Shown here one piece after another: positions 10,775 to 20,149 of a DNA stretch of 64,000 bases. A model generated the notes under the pieces. That model saw only the letters and a program-made list of their open reading frames with translations. It ran no database searches and had not been told where the DNA came from. This DNA is from Oegoconia quadripuncta (Eukaryota > Arthropoda > Insecta > Lepidoptera > Autostichidae). The stretch covers positions 4,405,001 to 4,469,000 of the forward strand of contig OX438748.1 in the NCBI GenBank assembly GCA_949316235.1, in the 5' to 3' direction. Numbering within the stretch: the stretch's first letter is position 1; every line of letters starts with the position of its first letter. The position numbers and the translations under genes were made by a program.

Positions 10775-11028
10775 TTTTTTTTTAAGCACAACGGGTTGGT
10801 ACTTGACCTCAATCACACCTGATGTTAAATGAAGATGAGGTCGAAGGTGGTAGTGTACTGACCCGGAAATCCCATCTTATTTGGGGACTGGCTATCTTAT
10901 CTCTGACAACCGGAACACAACAATGCTATTAACATAATGAGTACTTAAACATGTACCCCGCTGGGGATCTAACCCACGACCTCCGAATCTTAAGCCCAAT
11001 GTTGTTTACCTTGAGCCACGGAGGCGGT
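10775..11028 (-). mobile_element. SINE A copy with body deletion
   Basis: T run and GCACAACGGGTTGGTACTTG on the left, tRNA-like head (GAGCCACGGAGGCGG read from the plus strand) on the right. The 80-odd bases with the CTAGCTACCACC block are missing: it runs from TGCTATTAACA to ATGAGTACTTAAACATG. Confidence 0.85.
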
Positions 11029-12051
11029 TATCGGTTAACGTTTTTGGTTATGGTTTAGCTTTGGTGTTATCATTTAAGTCTTAGCGCGATTAGTCATGTT
11101 TATACTGGTGGTGCTACGGTCATCGAGCAGCCGCGTGTTCGTTTCGCTTCGTTTCGCGACATACACAAAGCGATAACAACGTCCAAGTTACCGAAATATT
11201 TCGGTTTATCAAAATTAGTTACAAGAGTACGGATAATCGTGTAATCTTCAGGTAAACATCCTGATTAACTCATTCCAATCTAACATGAAACCGACTTTAA
11301 TCAAATACGACCCTTCACTGGTTTCCAATAACGTTTAAATTCAAAGAACAATTTTGATATATAGCGCATGTAACTAGAACACAGTGATACAACTTCGTGT
11401 AAAAGTTTGATTTTCATTTCATTTCTAAAATATATTATCTTACATAAACACAAGATATCTTATGGAAACTACACATAAAACCAAACCATGATAGTGCAAA
11501 AGAAAACAATCAACCACGCGTTGTCAACCAACCAATGTCGTATTAAATAATTAGTGTATACATTTTTAAAGACAAAATTATTCATGTAATTGATTTGGTT
11601 CATTTTGGTTGGATGGAGTATCTATAACCTTTTAGTAGTGTCAACGAAATGTCATAAGCTGGTCGACTTACACTTAAGTGAATAGAGCCTCACTCAGTTG
11701 AGACAGTTTTTCATTTGATTTCGTTACATACTCGTGCATACTATACACTACGTACATTTAACTATAGTAAAATCTTTTAATTTGCCTCGATGATTAAATA
11801 ATTTAAAAGAATAATATTTCGAAGTACCTACAGCTACCTAAACTAAAACCACAAAAAATCAAATAAAACTTTTATATTGTAGTGACATAGAAACTTAGAC
11901 ATCAGTTCGTGCAACTCCTGACAAATTAGCACAGTAATAAAGACAAGACAGTGAATGCCTGGTTCTAGTTTGTTCTATGCAATGAACAAATCGTCACCTA
12001 TATAATTCCACCGAGTCCTGCCAGCCTGGTAGAAAATTCTCGCAAGTGGTT
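11029..12051. other. Non-coding stretch, nothing recognised
   Basis: A kilobase of AT-rich sequence without shared repeats, apart from a small CG-rich patch (TTCGCTTCGTTTCGCG) near 11140. Long copy-free stretches like this may be older intron or intergenic sequence. Confidence 0.45.
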
Positions 12052-12178
12052 TTTTAAAATTGACTGGAAACGCGTTTGACCACAATGTCACCTATTGGAC
12101 GGCGTGGTCGATGTTGAAGCACGCGATATCAGTAGATGCCTATTCACCTTGTTCTTGAGGATCCTAAGATTATAGATA
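12052..12178 (-). pseudogene. Jockey-like LINE 3' end
   Basis: The minus frame reads NLRILKNKVNRHLLISRAST, the counterpart of NLGIFKSRVNRHLLRSRAS at 6870, then a non-coding end with GACATTGTGGTCAAACGCG. Confidence 0.55.
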
Positions 12179-12180
12179 AC

Positions 12181-12515
12181 TAGCTTTCGCCTGCGTGGAT
12201 TAACTTTATGGCGGGAATTTGTTTATCCCGCGGAAACTCAATTAATCCGGAGAAAAAATATCCTATGTCTGAATCCAGGGTATGTTCTACACATACACCA
12301 AATTTCTTCCAAATCCTTCATCTGTGTCACCGTGATTGAGCAATAAATAAACAAAAACAAAAAAAAACAATAAAAAACAAAAAAACTGTGGTTCTCGATT
12401 CTATGTATGCTTGTGTTTTCTTTTTTGTGATGAATAAATATCTTTTATTATTATTATTATTATAAATAAACAAACAAACAACATCGAAACATTCGCATTT
12501 ATATTATTATTCCTA
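12181..12515 (+). repeat. Repeat E copy
   Basis: Begins CTAGCTTTCGCCTGCGTGG, followed by TTTATCCCGCGGAA, AATATCCTATGTCTGAATCC, AGGGTATGTTCTACA and GTGATTGAGCAATAAATAAA, and ends with ACATTCGCATTTATATTA. The same order occurs at 24370, 35030, 49560, 49705, 52712 and 59525. This type is very common in Lepidoptera and has no ORF. Confidence 0.55.
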
Positions 12516-12558
12516 GCACGTCACGTATTGAATTACTGCTTATAGGTTAGACTTACAA

Positions 12559-12583
12559 GGGGGGGGGGGGGGGGGGGGGGGGG
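12559..12583 (+). repeat. Poly-G run of 25
   Basis: An uninterrupted run of 25 G on the plus strand in an AT-rich setting. It could form G-quadruplexes. Its exact length may be a sequencing or assembly effect. Confidence 0.9.
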
Positions 12584-13394
12584 TTAACACAACCGCTGGT
12601 TACCCTCACGCGAGGCATTTCCGGCAAAGTAATTTGTATTGTTGAATGATTCCCAGCGAGCTTCACTATAAATTCGCTCCTAATCTCTAAGACACTAATC
12701 TGGATGTTAGTTGTCTTGGGAGAGTTGGCAGGTATTTTACCCATGGGCTTGAACTTAGCTAGATAACCGCAACAGTCACTGGTGAAGTGAAGCTTAAGCC
12801 AGTACTGTTAATATTGAATAATTAATATCAGAATTATTCAAAGTTAAATCTAAATGGAATTGAGCAATAAATAAATATTTTTTATTTATTTATTTGTATA
12901 AGAAACAAACAGTCTTACAAATGTTTTGAGTACAATAATTTGTTACTTATGGACTTATAGTTTCACTAATTGATTATTAACATAACTAAGCATTTCCTAA
13001 CCAAATGCATTACCTATATTAGGTAAATATGCGTCTAGAAATTGCAGGGAGAAAAGAAAATGTGATATTGAGTACCGGGTTTTGAGACCCGAACGCCATA
13101 AACATTCGAATCGCATAAAGCTTATGCTTATTTGAAAATAGTACCATTATTGTTGATTATTTTACAGTAAACTCGCAAAAAAAAAGAATATATATGCATC
13201 TATCTACATTGATACCAAGCAATAATGTAGTAACTCCAAACGTCGACGAGAAACGATGGTATTGTAAAAAATGATAGAAAATCTTTCGATACGACCAAGT
13301 AATAAATATTTCGGACAAATCACGTTCACATTAACAGCCTTTTAAAACTAACTACTGGTTTATAACCACAAGTCATTCCCATGGAGGTATTTTA
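12584..13394. other. Non-coding stretch, nothing recognised
   Basis: AT-rich. Short LINE-tail-like text (AATTGAGCAATAAATAAATA) near 12860 and nothing else. Confidence 0.4.
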
Positions 13395-13880
13395 ATTTTT
13401 TTATGGGAGGATTTGCCCTAACCTCCACTCTTTTAACGATCGCAGATTTTTTGGGAGCTCCGTGGCAATGGCGCTCCTGCCTATCACTGGTGTAATATTA
13501 ACACGTAACACAATCCTCCTCTTTTCGACACCCATGGGAAGAGACGGGCAAGCAAAGCTGTGGAGGCATGGGAGGCCGATAGTACCGGATGCTACCGGCG
13601 TCGACACGCTGACGCCCTCACATTTAGCTTGCACCTCCAGATGTGCATGAGTCGCGGCGGTTGCCTGGGGCAGGGCTACGAATATCTGCCCTTAGGGTAG
13701 AGACTGTAGGATCGTGGGGATCGGAGGCGCATCAACTCTTCAATGAGCTAGCGTCGCGTCTGGTAGAAGTATAGGGTTATCAAAGGGCTGGCAGCTACCT
13801 GGGCCAACGCATAAGTTTGGCCATACAACGTACCTTGCTCAAAACAGTGACCTGGAACATGTGTTCTACCTATGACGTGA
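13395..13880 (+). pseudogene. GC-richer coding relic, probably of a transposon, family not named
   Basis: GC content rises sharply against the flanks. One plus frame near 13713-13870 reads SWGSEAHQLFNELASRLVEV, a stop, then GYQRAGSYLGQRISLAIQR, which has real protein character. The same strand upstream has other short open pieces (13462-13650, LLFSTPMGRDGQAKLW) without a common frame, so it carries frameshifts. I believe this type of sequence recurs in lepidopteran repeats but cannot assign it to a class. Confidence 0.4.
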
Positions 13881-13940
13881 ACGTATGTTACAGGGCCCTT
13901 CTTTTATCCCTTTTTTAATATGTTTTCAATAGATACATAT

Positions 13941-13994
13941 AGTATATTATTTTCAATAGAGGACTTAATAGTCCTCTATTGAAAATAATATACT
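13941..13994. repeat. Perfect 25-bp hairpin
   Basis: 13941-13965 and 13970-13994 are exact reverse complements with a 4-base loop (TAAT). The stem includes TATTTTCAATAGAGGACT. A few more pairs extend outward with mismatches. It could be a recent inverted duplication or a small hairpin RNA locus. Confidence 0.9.
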
Positions 13995-14205
13995 GTAGGT
14001 ACTAACGTTACTAGGTAACAATAAAACTTACATATCTATTTATATAAACATCCATGACTTTCGAATAAAAATTCATACTTATAAACCGTCTTCCAAAAAC
14101 TACATTGTCAATTTCGCCAAGTTATTTTCCAAGTGCCAATTTAAACAAGACACCTGAGTGTTGTAACATGAAAAATTAAATTGGGCGAAGAGAGTTGGTT
14201 GGATT

Positions 14206-15222
14206 AGTTTAAGGTTTTAACAGTTGAATGTTAATTATTTAACTAGAAACGTTTTAATGTAGTGCGTGGTTTTCTACTGAATATTTTGAAATGAGGAAAT
14301 ATGAGGTTAAAAAATATATTTACGTGAGAACGTTTCGTAAATTAATAAACCATTACGCCTTATTTGATGAATCACTCTACTTACCTCCCAATGCTAACCA
14401 TGTTTTATTGAATAACTAATCATATCAACTACAAGACGTCCGCTGCAATGATGATAATACAGATTAGTACTGGATTAGAAATTAGTAGTAGATTAGCAAA
14501 ACACATGATATATATATATATAAAATGTTCAAACAACAAACTAAAAGAGGTAGGTACTTACTAAATATAGAACAGGATAAAACATGTTTAAGAACCACCG
14601 CTAGAATAACTGTTTTCAGATAAAAAATCCACATCCAAATCGGTTCACTCATTAAAGAGCTAAGGTGCCACAGACCGATACAAAGACAGACACACAAACA
14701 TACATTCACCCACAGACAGACACTTATACACAGACAGACACTCACATACAGACAGACACACACACACACACACATACACACACACGCTCACACACACACA
14801 CACACACACACATGGCGGTCAAACTTATAACATCCCTCTTTTTGCGTCGCGGTTTAAAAATAAAATATAATAATGATAACAATAAAAGTAATGAATACAA
14901 TTTATAATAAAAAGAACTAGTAACTGACTTCTCGCGATCTTTATTGGGTCACCCGTGCTACTGATTGATATAAATAAAGAGTAGATATAACATTTTTGTA
15001 AGTGTTTCTGAAACATTACAGTAGTTGGTTAGCATTGGGAGGTAAGTAGATTGACTTGTCGAATAAGGCGTAAAGGTTTATTCATTTACGAAACATTCTC
15101 ACGTAAATATATTTTTTAACCTCATATTTCCTCATTTCAAAATATTCAGTAGAAAACCACGCATACTACATTAAAACGTTCCTAGTTAAATAATTAACAT
15201 TTAATTGTTAAAACCTTAAACT
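14206..15222. mobile_element. 1-kb element with about 195-bp inverted arms
   Basis: The left arm 14206-14399 and right arm 15027-15222 are reverse complements over their whole length with roughly 90 percent identity and a few one- or two-base indels. The outer ends read AGTTTAAGGTTTTAAC. The inner ends read CTACTTACCTCCCAATGC. The 627-bp spacer holds a repeat Q copy and a CA-rich microsatellite. No transposase ORF is present and no clear target-site duplication flanks the arms (TTGGATT against TTGTACA). It may be a fold-back or MITE-like DNA element, or an inverted duplication. Confidence 0.85.
14590..14890 (-). repeat. Repeat Q copy with CA-rich microsatellite
   Basis: CACATCCAAATCGGTTCACTC, a long CAGACAGACA / CACACACA tract at 14690-14812, then GCGTCGCGGTTTAAAAATA. 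The same plan, shorter, lies at 38500-38710, and the opposite orientation at 45640 and 47218. The translated CA tract explains the odd Cys/Val and Thr/His frames here. Confidence 0.5.
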
Positions 15223-15284
15223 TTGTACATACAAATAAACCTTTTATCTATATATATATTAACAAGCTTTTTTAACTGATGTTG

Positions 15285-15402
15285 TCTGAAAGAAATCGCT
15301 GTCAGCGATAAGACCGCCTTTGTACACTTCATCATCTATGTTAAATGTTCTTTGTATTTTATTTTTGTGTGCAATAAAGAATTTAATAATAATAATAACA
15401 TA
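15285..15402 (+). repeat. LINE 3' end with polyadenylation signal
   Basis: TCTGAAAGAAATCGCTGTC, AGCGATAAGACCGCCTTTGT and GTGTGCAATAAAGAATTTAA followed by AATAATAAT repeats. This 'gaaagagatcgct..gataaggccgcc' phrase also lies in minus-strand copies at 48731 and 56340 and is a typical lepidopteran LINE 3' end. Confidence 0.55.
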
Positions 15403-16029
15403 GTGTATTGGTATTGCTCAATACAGGCTCGAGCCTAGGTTCAGCAGTGATGACTTGAATCCATCCATCCATCCATCCATGATATCCAGCGACTTCCCGC
15501 GATTTCACCTGTCCAAATTGATATACTTATAAAAACAGTTTTTGACCCCATCCTTTGTTAGTACATCCCTCTGCACTAACAATAATGAAATTGAGAAAAC
15601 CGCTGCTGAGAGTACAAACGACAGTTAACCGCGGCCTACGATTAATCTCTTTAGCCTGAAAGCTTTCTGGTAATCTATCTCGGATGTATGGTATTTGTAT
15701 TGTTTACGATTTTTCGTACATTTACAACTTACTGTTGGCTTTGTTCGTTAATGCATCCAATACATATTTTCCTCGTCATCACTATTATATCAGACCATTG
15801 CGGAACACATGCGTCGCCCCTACATTTCTGGAGTGACCAACCAAAGTGTTGGTATACAACGGACGACTGATCTTGACTGCAGCGGGCGATAATACTGAGG
15901 CGGCAAACGGGTATTGAGAAGAAATATCGCGTTACTTTTATAATGAAACCTATTTTCAGATTTTTGGTCAAAGGGAAGTGTGTATGGCAATATCTTCTCA
16001 TTGATCTATGTCAGATTAGTGGCCCAAAC
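15403..16029. other. Spacer with short ATCC microsatellite
   Basis: A TCCATCCATCCATCCATC run at about 15458-15480. The overlapping frames at 15688-16001 show no domain. Confidence 0.4.
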
Positions 16030-16210
16030 TTCGACCACCTTGTAGGCCACCTACTTGACCGAAAATTAACGTGCCCATCGAAGCACGGAAACACTCGTAT
16101 TAAAATGCCACTAGTGGTCACCCATCCATGGCCTGACCGCACCAGACGTTGCTTAACTTCGCTAATCGAAACACGAATAGCAAATGCAACAATGCCACGA
16201 GTGCTTCATA
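16030..16210 (-). mobile_element. 5S-rRNA-like SINE, best copy
   Basis: On the minus strand: GCGAAGTTAAGCAACGTC, then GTGCGGTCAGGCCATGG, then ATGGGTGACCACTAGTGG, which parallels the 5S rRNA internal region and 3' part (GAAATTAAGCAGCGTC, GCGCGGTTAGTAC, ATGGGGGACC). The body continues with GCATTTTAATACGAGTG and GCCTACAAGGTGG. Copies with the same body lie at 22715 and 46870. The 5S-like part contains the type I promoter region, which would explain its mobility. Confidence 0.6.
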
Positions 16211-16550
16211 TACATGTCATAACCATATCTTTCTGATACATAGCGCTAGAAACATATTTTTCTTACAGAAACAGACCTTAACATTTGATGCAATGAAGTA
16301 TTTTTTTTTAATCAGTATTTTTTAATTACTTGACTACATTTCATTAAACTTAGTAATAATAAAAAAGTACACAAAGTATTCAAAAAAAAAAACGTAACAC
16401 AAAATGTTCAAAGCAAAGTCTACAAAAAGTACTTTTTTTACACGTCACATGGGCAATGCGTTTTTTATCACAGAAACAGACTTCAGAAATATACAATTTC
16501 TGGGTCTAATGAAATATATCTAAGTAACACCGCATATCCTTTTTTTTTAT
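16211..16550. other. AT-rich spacer
   Basis: A and T runs, no recognisable feature. Confidence 0.4.
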
Positions 16551-16990
16551 GCACAACTGGTTGGTACTTGACCTCAATCAATCAATCCACTCAATCAATT
16601 ATTTTTTTTCTCATTGCCTATATACAATTAATTAAAATTAACCTATTTAAGTATGTGTAAGGTTGTCAATCTGGATGGATGGTTACTATAATAACAACAA
16701 TGCCGTGATCGAACACTGCTTCTTAAAATACAAGAGCAATCTTAGTTGGAACAGAGCCCATTAATTGTGCTTAAGTATATTTATTATGTACCTCCTATTA
16801 GTACTTGACCTCAATCACACCTGATGTTAAGTGAAGATGAGGTCGAAGGTGGAAGCGTACTGACCCGGAAACCCCAACACATGTGGGGGACTGGCTATCT
16901 TATCTCTGACAACCGGAACACAACAATGTCATTAACATTGCTGCTTGGCGGCTAGCCGGACATTTAAAATGCCCTACCATCAACCAACCA
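16551..16990 (-). mobile_element. SINE A copy interrupted by a 220-bp insertion
   Basis: The minus-strand 3' end (T run, ATGCACAACTGGTTGGTACT) is at 16551-16580. The body resumes at 16801 with the same bases and runs to GCCCTACCATCAACC near 16980. The tRNA-like head is missing. Confidence 0.85.
16581..16800 (-). mobile_element. Nested retroelement insertion with 17-bp target duplication
   Basis: The SINE bases GTACTTGACCTCAATCA occur at both 16564-16580 and 16801-16817, exactly flanking 220 bases foreign to the SINE. On the minus strand the insert ends in AATGAGAAAAAAAATAATTG and ATTG repeats, a LINE-like tail. The long duplication and tail mean insertion by target-primed reverse transcription. 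The insert is 5'-truncated and I cannot name its family. Confidence 0.75.
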
Positions 16991-17029
16991 ACCAACCGTT
17001 CCTATGAAAAGAAGAAAGAAAGAAAGAAA

Positions 17030-17084
17030 TCAAATCAAATCAAATCAAATCAAATCAAATCAAATCAAATCAAATCAAATCAAA
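17030..17084 (+). repeat. CAAAT pentanucleotide microsatellite
   Basis: About eleven units of CAAAT, directly at the tail of the minus-strand LINE end that follows, so it probably grew from that tail. Confidence 0.9.
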
Positions 17085-17250
17085 ATATTTTATTTCATAG
17101 GATAGAATTATCACTTGAAAACGTCACTATTAATATTACATTTAAATTTACGGCTCATTCACAAAGCTGACTCCCCAGAGAAGAACGAGCAAGAAACTCT
17201 AGGGTTGCTCTTTTAAAGATTATGGGTTACAATTTGTGATTTTGTGAAGA
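17085..17250 (-). repeat. Jockey-like LINE 3' untranslated end
   Basis: Shares ATTATCACTTGAAA.CGTCAC, GCTCATTCACAAAGCTGA and CCCAGAGAAGAACGA with 61475-61620. Reads toward the CAAAT tract as its tail. Confidence 0.5.
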
Positions 17251-17283
17251 AACTGTTTATTCGCCACTTCGACACATATACAA

Positions 17284-17368
17284 CAATTGTTAGGCAAATA
17301 AAATAACAGAACACTCAGATATGTGTCGCAGCAGCGAAAGGGAAACAACTCAGCTATATGCTGAGCTT
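17284..17368 (+). repeat. Repeat F copy with conserved small hairpin
   Basis: About 85 bases shared with 60866-60951 at roughly 90 percent: TTAGGCAAATAAA.TAACAG, GTGTCGCAGCAG.GAAAGGG and CTCAGCTATATGCTGAG, the last able to pair with itself. Function unknown. Confidence 0.55.
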
Positions 17369-17464
17369 GTAAGGTCTTTATGACCAGACAGAGAGACAGC
17401 AGACAGACAACAAAGTGGTCAAATGGAAGGTAATACTCATTGAATTATTTTCCTTTTGTTTCAG

Positions 17465-17616
17465 ATGAGTTCAGAAGCAATAAGACTTTTACCATCCCTT
17501 GAATATAAAAGATACGTGACGTAACTTGGACTAAGAAGCAAACATGAAGACATTCTCCAAGTTATTCTGGGCCTCCTTCCAAAGCTTCATTTTGTTGCCG
17601 ACGATAGCTCTGAAAG
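17465..17616 (+). CDS. Candidate first coding exon with signal peptide (partial host gene)
   Basis: A strong acceptor (TTTTCCTTTTGTTTCAG) ends at 17464 and a GT donor follows AAAG at 17617. The main ATG is at 17544. The 24 codons to the donor begin MKTFSKLFW and include FILLPTIAL, a basic start then a hydrophobic core as in a signal peptide. The exon ends after codon base 1 (phase 1), common for signal-peptide exons of secreted and membrane proteins. The leader part holds an upstream ORF of 19 codons starting at the first base of the exon (17465-17524). The sequence is not shared with any repeat in the window. No downstream exon is identified, so the protein family is unknown. A chance combination cannot be excluded. 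Confidence 0.5.
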
Positions 17617-18071
17617 GTAATTTTAGTACAAATAATTCTACGTTTCATTTATAAATAAACCCTTCGTTTCCAATAAGCTTCCGAAAATAAATTCTCATTA
17701 TTCGCCAATACTATTGTGATCTCTAAAAATAAAATGTTGACTAAAATAGTAGGTATATATCCTTTGATTACTAGCACAAAAAGGACAACATGATATTTCA
17801 GTCCTGCGACTTCGTTTAGAAATCATGAACTCATTTCCTGAATGAATTTTCTAGAATGCTCTGCTATGCTCTCTGAAAGTCTTTGAGCATGCTATTTTGT
17901 AAGAACTTCAACTAAAATGATGGCCAAGATCATAATGTTATGGCGTCCTTTTTGTGTGCTCGTAATCAAAAAAGGATAGAGCAGCCTGAAGCGATTATTG
18001 CACTATCCTATTTGTAGGAAATCTAATTAGGAAATCTAAATAGGAAGGGGTAATTGAAGTTAGAACTTTGA
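17617..18071 (+). other. Putative intron start
   Basis: Unique AT-rich sequence following the candidate donor at 17617. No repeat is shared with other regions. No second exon was found. Confidence 0.35.
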
Positions 18072-18296
18072 CGACCGATTGGTGTAGTGGACGGTTGCGG
18101 GTTCGAATCCCGCGACGGGTAAAAGTTTGTGTGATGAATATGAACATTTATTCCTGAGTCATGGATGTTTATATAAATATTTATGTATGTTTATCCGTTA
18201 TCTAGTATCCACAGTACAAGCTTTGCTTAGTTTGGGACTAGATGATTGGCTTAAGTGTCCGAAATATTTATTTATTTTATTTATATTATTATTTCA
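18072..18296 (+). mobile_element. SINE C copy
   Basis: tRNA-like head CGACCGATTGGTGTAGTGG and B box GGGTTCGAATCCC, then ATTCCTGAGTCATGGATGTT, GTTTATCCGTTATCTAGTATC, TTTGGGACTAGATGATTGG and a TTTATTATT end. Relative to the copy at 55598 it lacks about 25 bases inside the tRNA-like head. Confidence 0.85.
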
Positions 18297-18549
18297 GCTA
18301 TATGGGGAGGTAGTTAAAGGAAACTCTTGTCTTGACTAACGCTATAACATCCATTCAATGGTATCTTACAAGCTTCTTATAATTCTTCATAACATGTCCG
18401 CCACCATAAACCTAAAGGTACTTACTATAGTCGTATACAAGAGTAGAAACAACAGATGTAAACGTAAACGATTGTATTTTATTATACTCTACATTGTCCT
18501 TCCTCCAACTTTAATTTCTTTTATAAATCTTACATTGCACTTACTGCAT

Positions 18550-18660
18550 AATTGTAGAATAAATTACCAGCGCATATTCGCGACAGTCCTTACGTGCCAG
18601 TATTTATCAAGAGGTTAAAAGGGCACTACTTATCTTTCTTAATCATTGGTATGAGGTTGA
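18550..18660 (+). pseudogene. LINE reverse transcriptase C-terminal relic
   Basis: One plus frame reads NKLPAHIRDSPYVPVFIKRL then KGHY, the usual x-N-x-L-P..I-R..F-K-x-x-L end of Jockey/CR1-type LINE ORFs. A stop just precedes the N. Confidence 0.45.
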
Positions 18661-18779
18661 TTGGGTGTTTATTATTTGATTTATTTATATATTTGTATAC
18701 CTATCTGTATATGTAATTTATGTGTATCTATTTATTTGTTTTACAATATTATATGTAGTTTATTATTATTTAATATAGA

Positions 18780-19010
18780 TAAGCATTTATTGACATACGT
18801 GTACACACACATAACAATTTAGTATATGAAGGATCCAACTTAAACAATAAAGCACAAGTACAGAAACATCAAAAGTGTGTGCCGCAGTATACAAAACATT
18901 ACTCTCCTTCCTTTGGCATTTGGGTGAAAGGCTACAGCTCAGTGTGTGGATTTGCCCAAGGCGTGCAAAACACTGGTATTCTGCTGAAACCTGAGGGTTG
19001 GTCATGGGAA
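18780..19010 (-). repeat. Element N relative, diverged
   Basis: GCATTTATTGACATACG at the left, then GTGTGTGCCGCAGTATAC, CAGTGTGTGG and CAAAACACTGGTATTC follow the order of element N on the minus strand with many changes. Confidence 0.4.
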
Positions 19011-19061
19011 AAATGGAATTTTAAATGTGTTTGGTGCTCATTAAATTAAAAACCAACATAT

Positions 19062-19218
19062 TGGTGTCGATTCGCATGTACACCAACTAAACTAAACTAA
19101 AACCATGTTCAAAGTAGTACTGTCTCTTTTTCCCTGGAACAGTACGATGCGACGGCACCACTCCAAAACTGGTTTTAGTTTAGTTCAGTTTAGTTGGCGT
19201 ACATACGAATCGACACCA
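19062..19218. mobile_element. MITE P with long terminal inverted repeats
   Basis: 157 bp. The ends TGGTGTCGATTCGCATGTAC and the reverse-complementary GTACATACGAATCGACACCA begin inverted arms of about 45 bp that continue through CAACTAAACTAAA. The core holds AAAGTAGTACTG and ATGCGACGGCACCACTCC. A 142-bp copy lies at 55059-55200. No ORF. The superfamily cannot be fixed, as no clear target duplication is seen. Confidence 0.8.
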
Positions 19219-19591
19219 TTGGTAAATGAATTTTAGTGTAAGAGACTTACAATTACTATGACTGTGAAGTGAATATTGGCTTATTCGCGTACCGCATTGG
19301 ATTCAATTAGTAAAATATACCTAATTAAGTTATTTGTCAAATTATTACTATTCCTATAAAATAAATTAATAATGAATTAATGATTAATAAAAAAATAAGA
19401 AATTATTGCATTTTTAGATTTCATGTCAAATATACATTATAATTGTGCAAAATAAACTATTTGAATTTGTAATGTCCACGCTATGGATCCAATCCACAGC
19501 CTTTTACTGCTTCATATACATTTACCATGTATGGATCTGAATGTTGGGCAATAAAAGTGACGGATGAAAGTAGAATGCAAAGATGGACAGG

Positions 19592-20149
19592 CAGTGGCGT
19601 GCACAGCTTTTGTCACAGAGCGTAGGCAGAATGATAAAATTTGCTATTAAATGATAAATGAACCGCGTGGCTCAGCGGTTAAGACGCGGTCTCCCAATTT
19701 GGGAGGTCCGGGTTCGATACCCACGCAAGCCATGTACCAATGAGTTTATAAATTTAATTTAATTACTTATGTGCATTTATCCGACTGCTCTTAAACGGTG
19801 AAGGAAAACATCGTGAGGAAACCTGCATGCCAGAGAAATAAAAATTCAAGGGCATGTGAAGTCGCTAACCCGCATTGGGCCAGCGTTGTGGACTATGGCC
19901 CATACAGGGAGTATTATACGAGGGAAGGCCTATATCCCTGCAGTGGGATGTTTACGGGCTGATCATGATGAAATGAGAAAACATACAACTATAAAATAAA
20001 AACTTACTCTTATAGCAATCCTCGCAACTGTTTAGAATATTTATGTTCACATCAGTATGAATCAGCTATCTAGACAATGCATTTCGAGGAAAGCTCACAA
20101 TTTTATAGGGTAGCACTGCCTTTCTGCCTGTATGGAGGGCACGCCACTG
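19592..20149. mobile_element. hAT-like non-autonomous DNA transposon
   Basis: The left end CAGTGGCGTGCAC and right end GGGCACGCCACTG are inverted repeats with 12 of 13 bases matching, and CAGTGGCGT is a typical hAT terminus. The element sits inside an RTE reading frame that resumes behind it. It carries a SINE D at 19658-19975. A clean 8-bp target duplication is not visible (TGGACAGG against CTAGAAAG), so a few bases may have been lost. No transposase. Confidence 0.6.
19658..19975 (+). mobile_element. SINE D, full-length copy
   Basis: Head AACCGCGTGGCTCAGCGGTT, CTCCCAATTTGGGAGG, B box GGGTTCGATACCC, then GAGTTTATAAATTTAATTTA, AACATCGTGAGGAAACCTGC, TGGACTATGGCCCATAC and CCCTGCAGTGGGATGTTTAC. 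It lies inside the hAT-like element. Confidence 0.85.

Noticed and set aside
14482..14781. 99-codon minus ORF rich in Cys and Val
   Set aside because: Translation of the CA/GT microsatellite.
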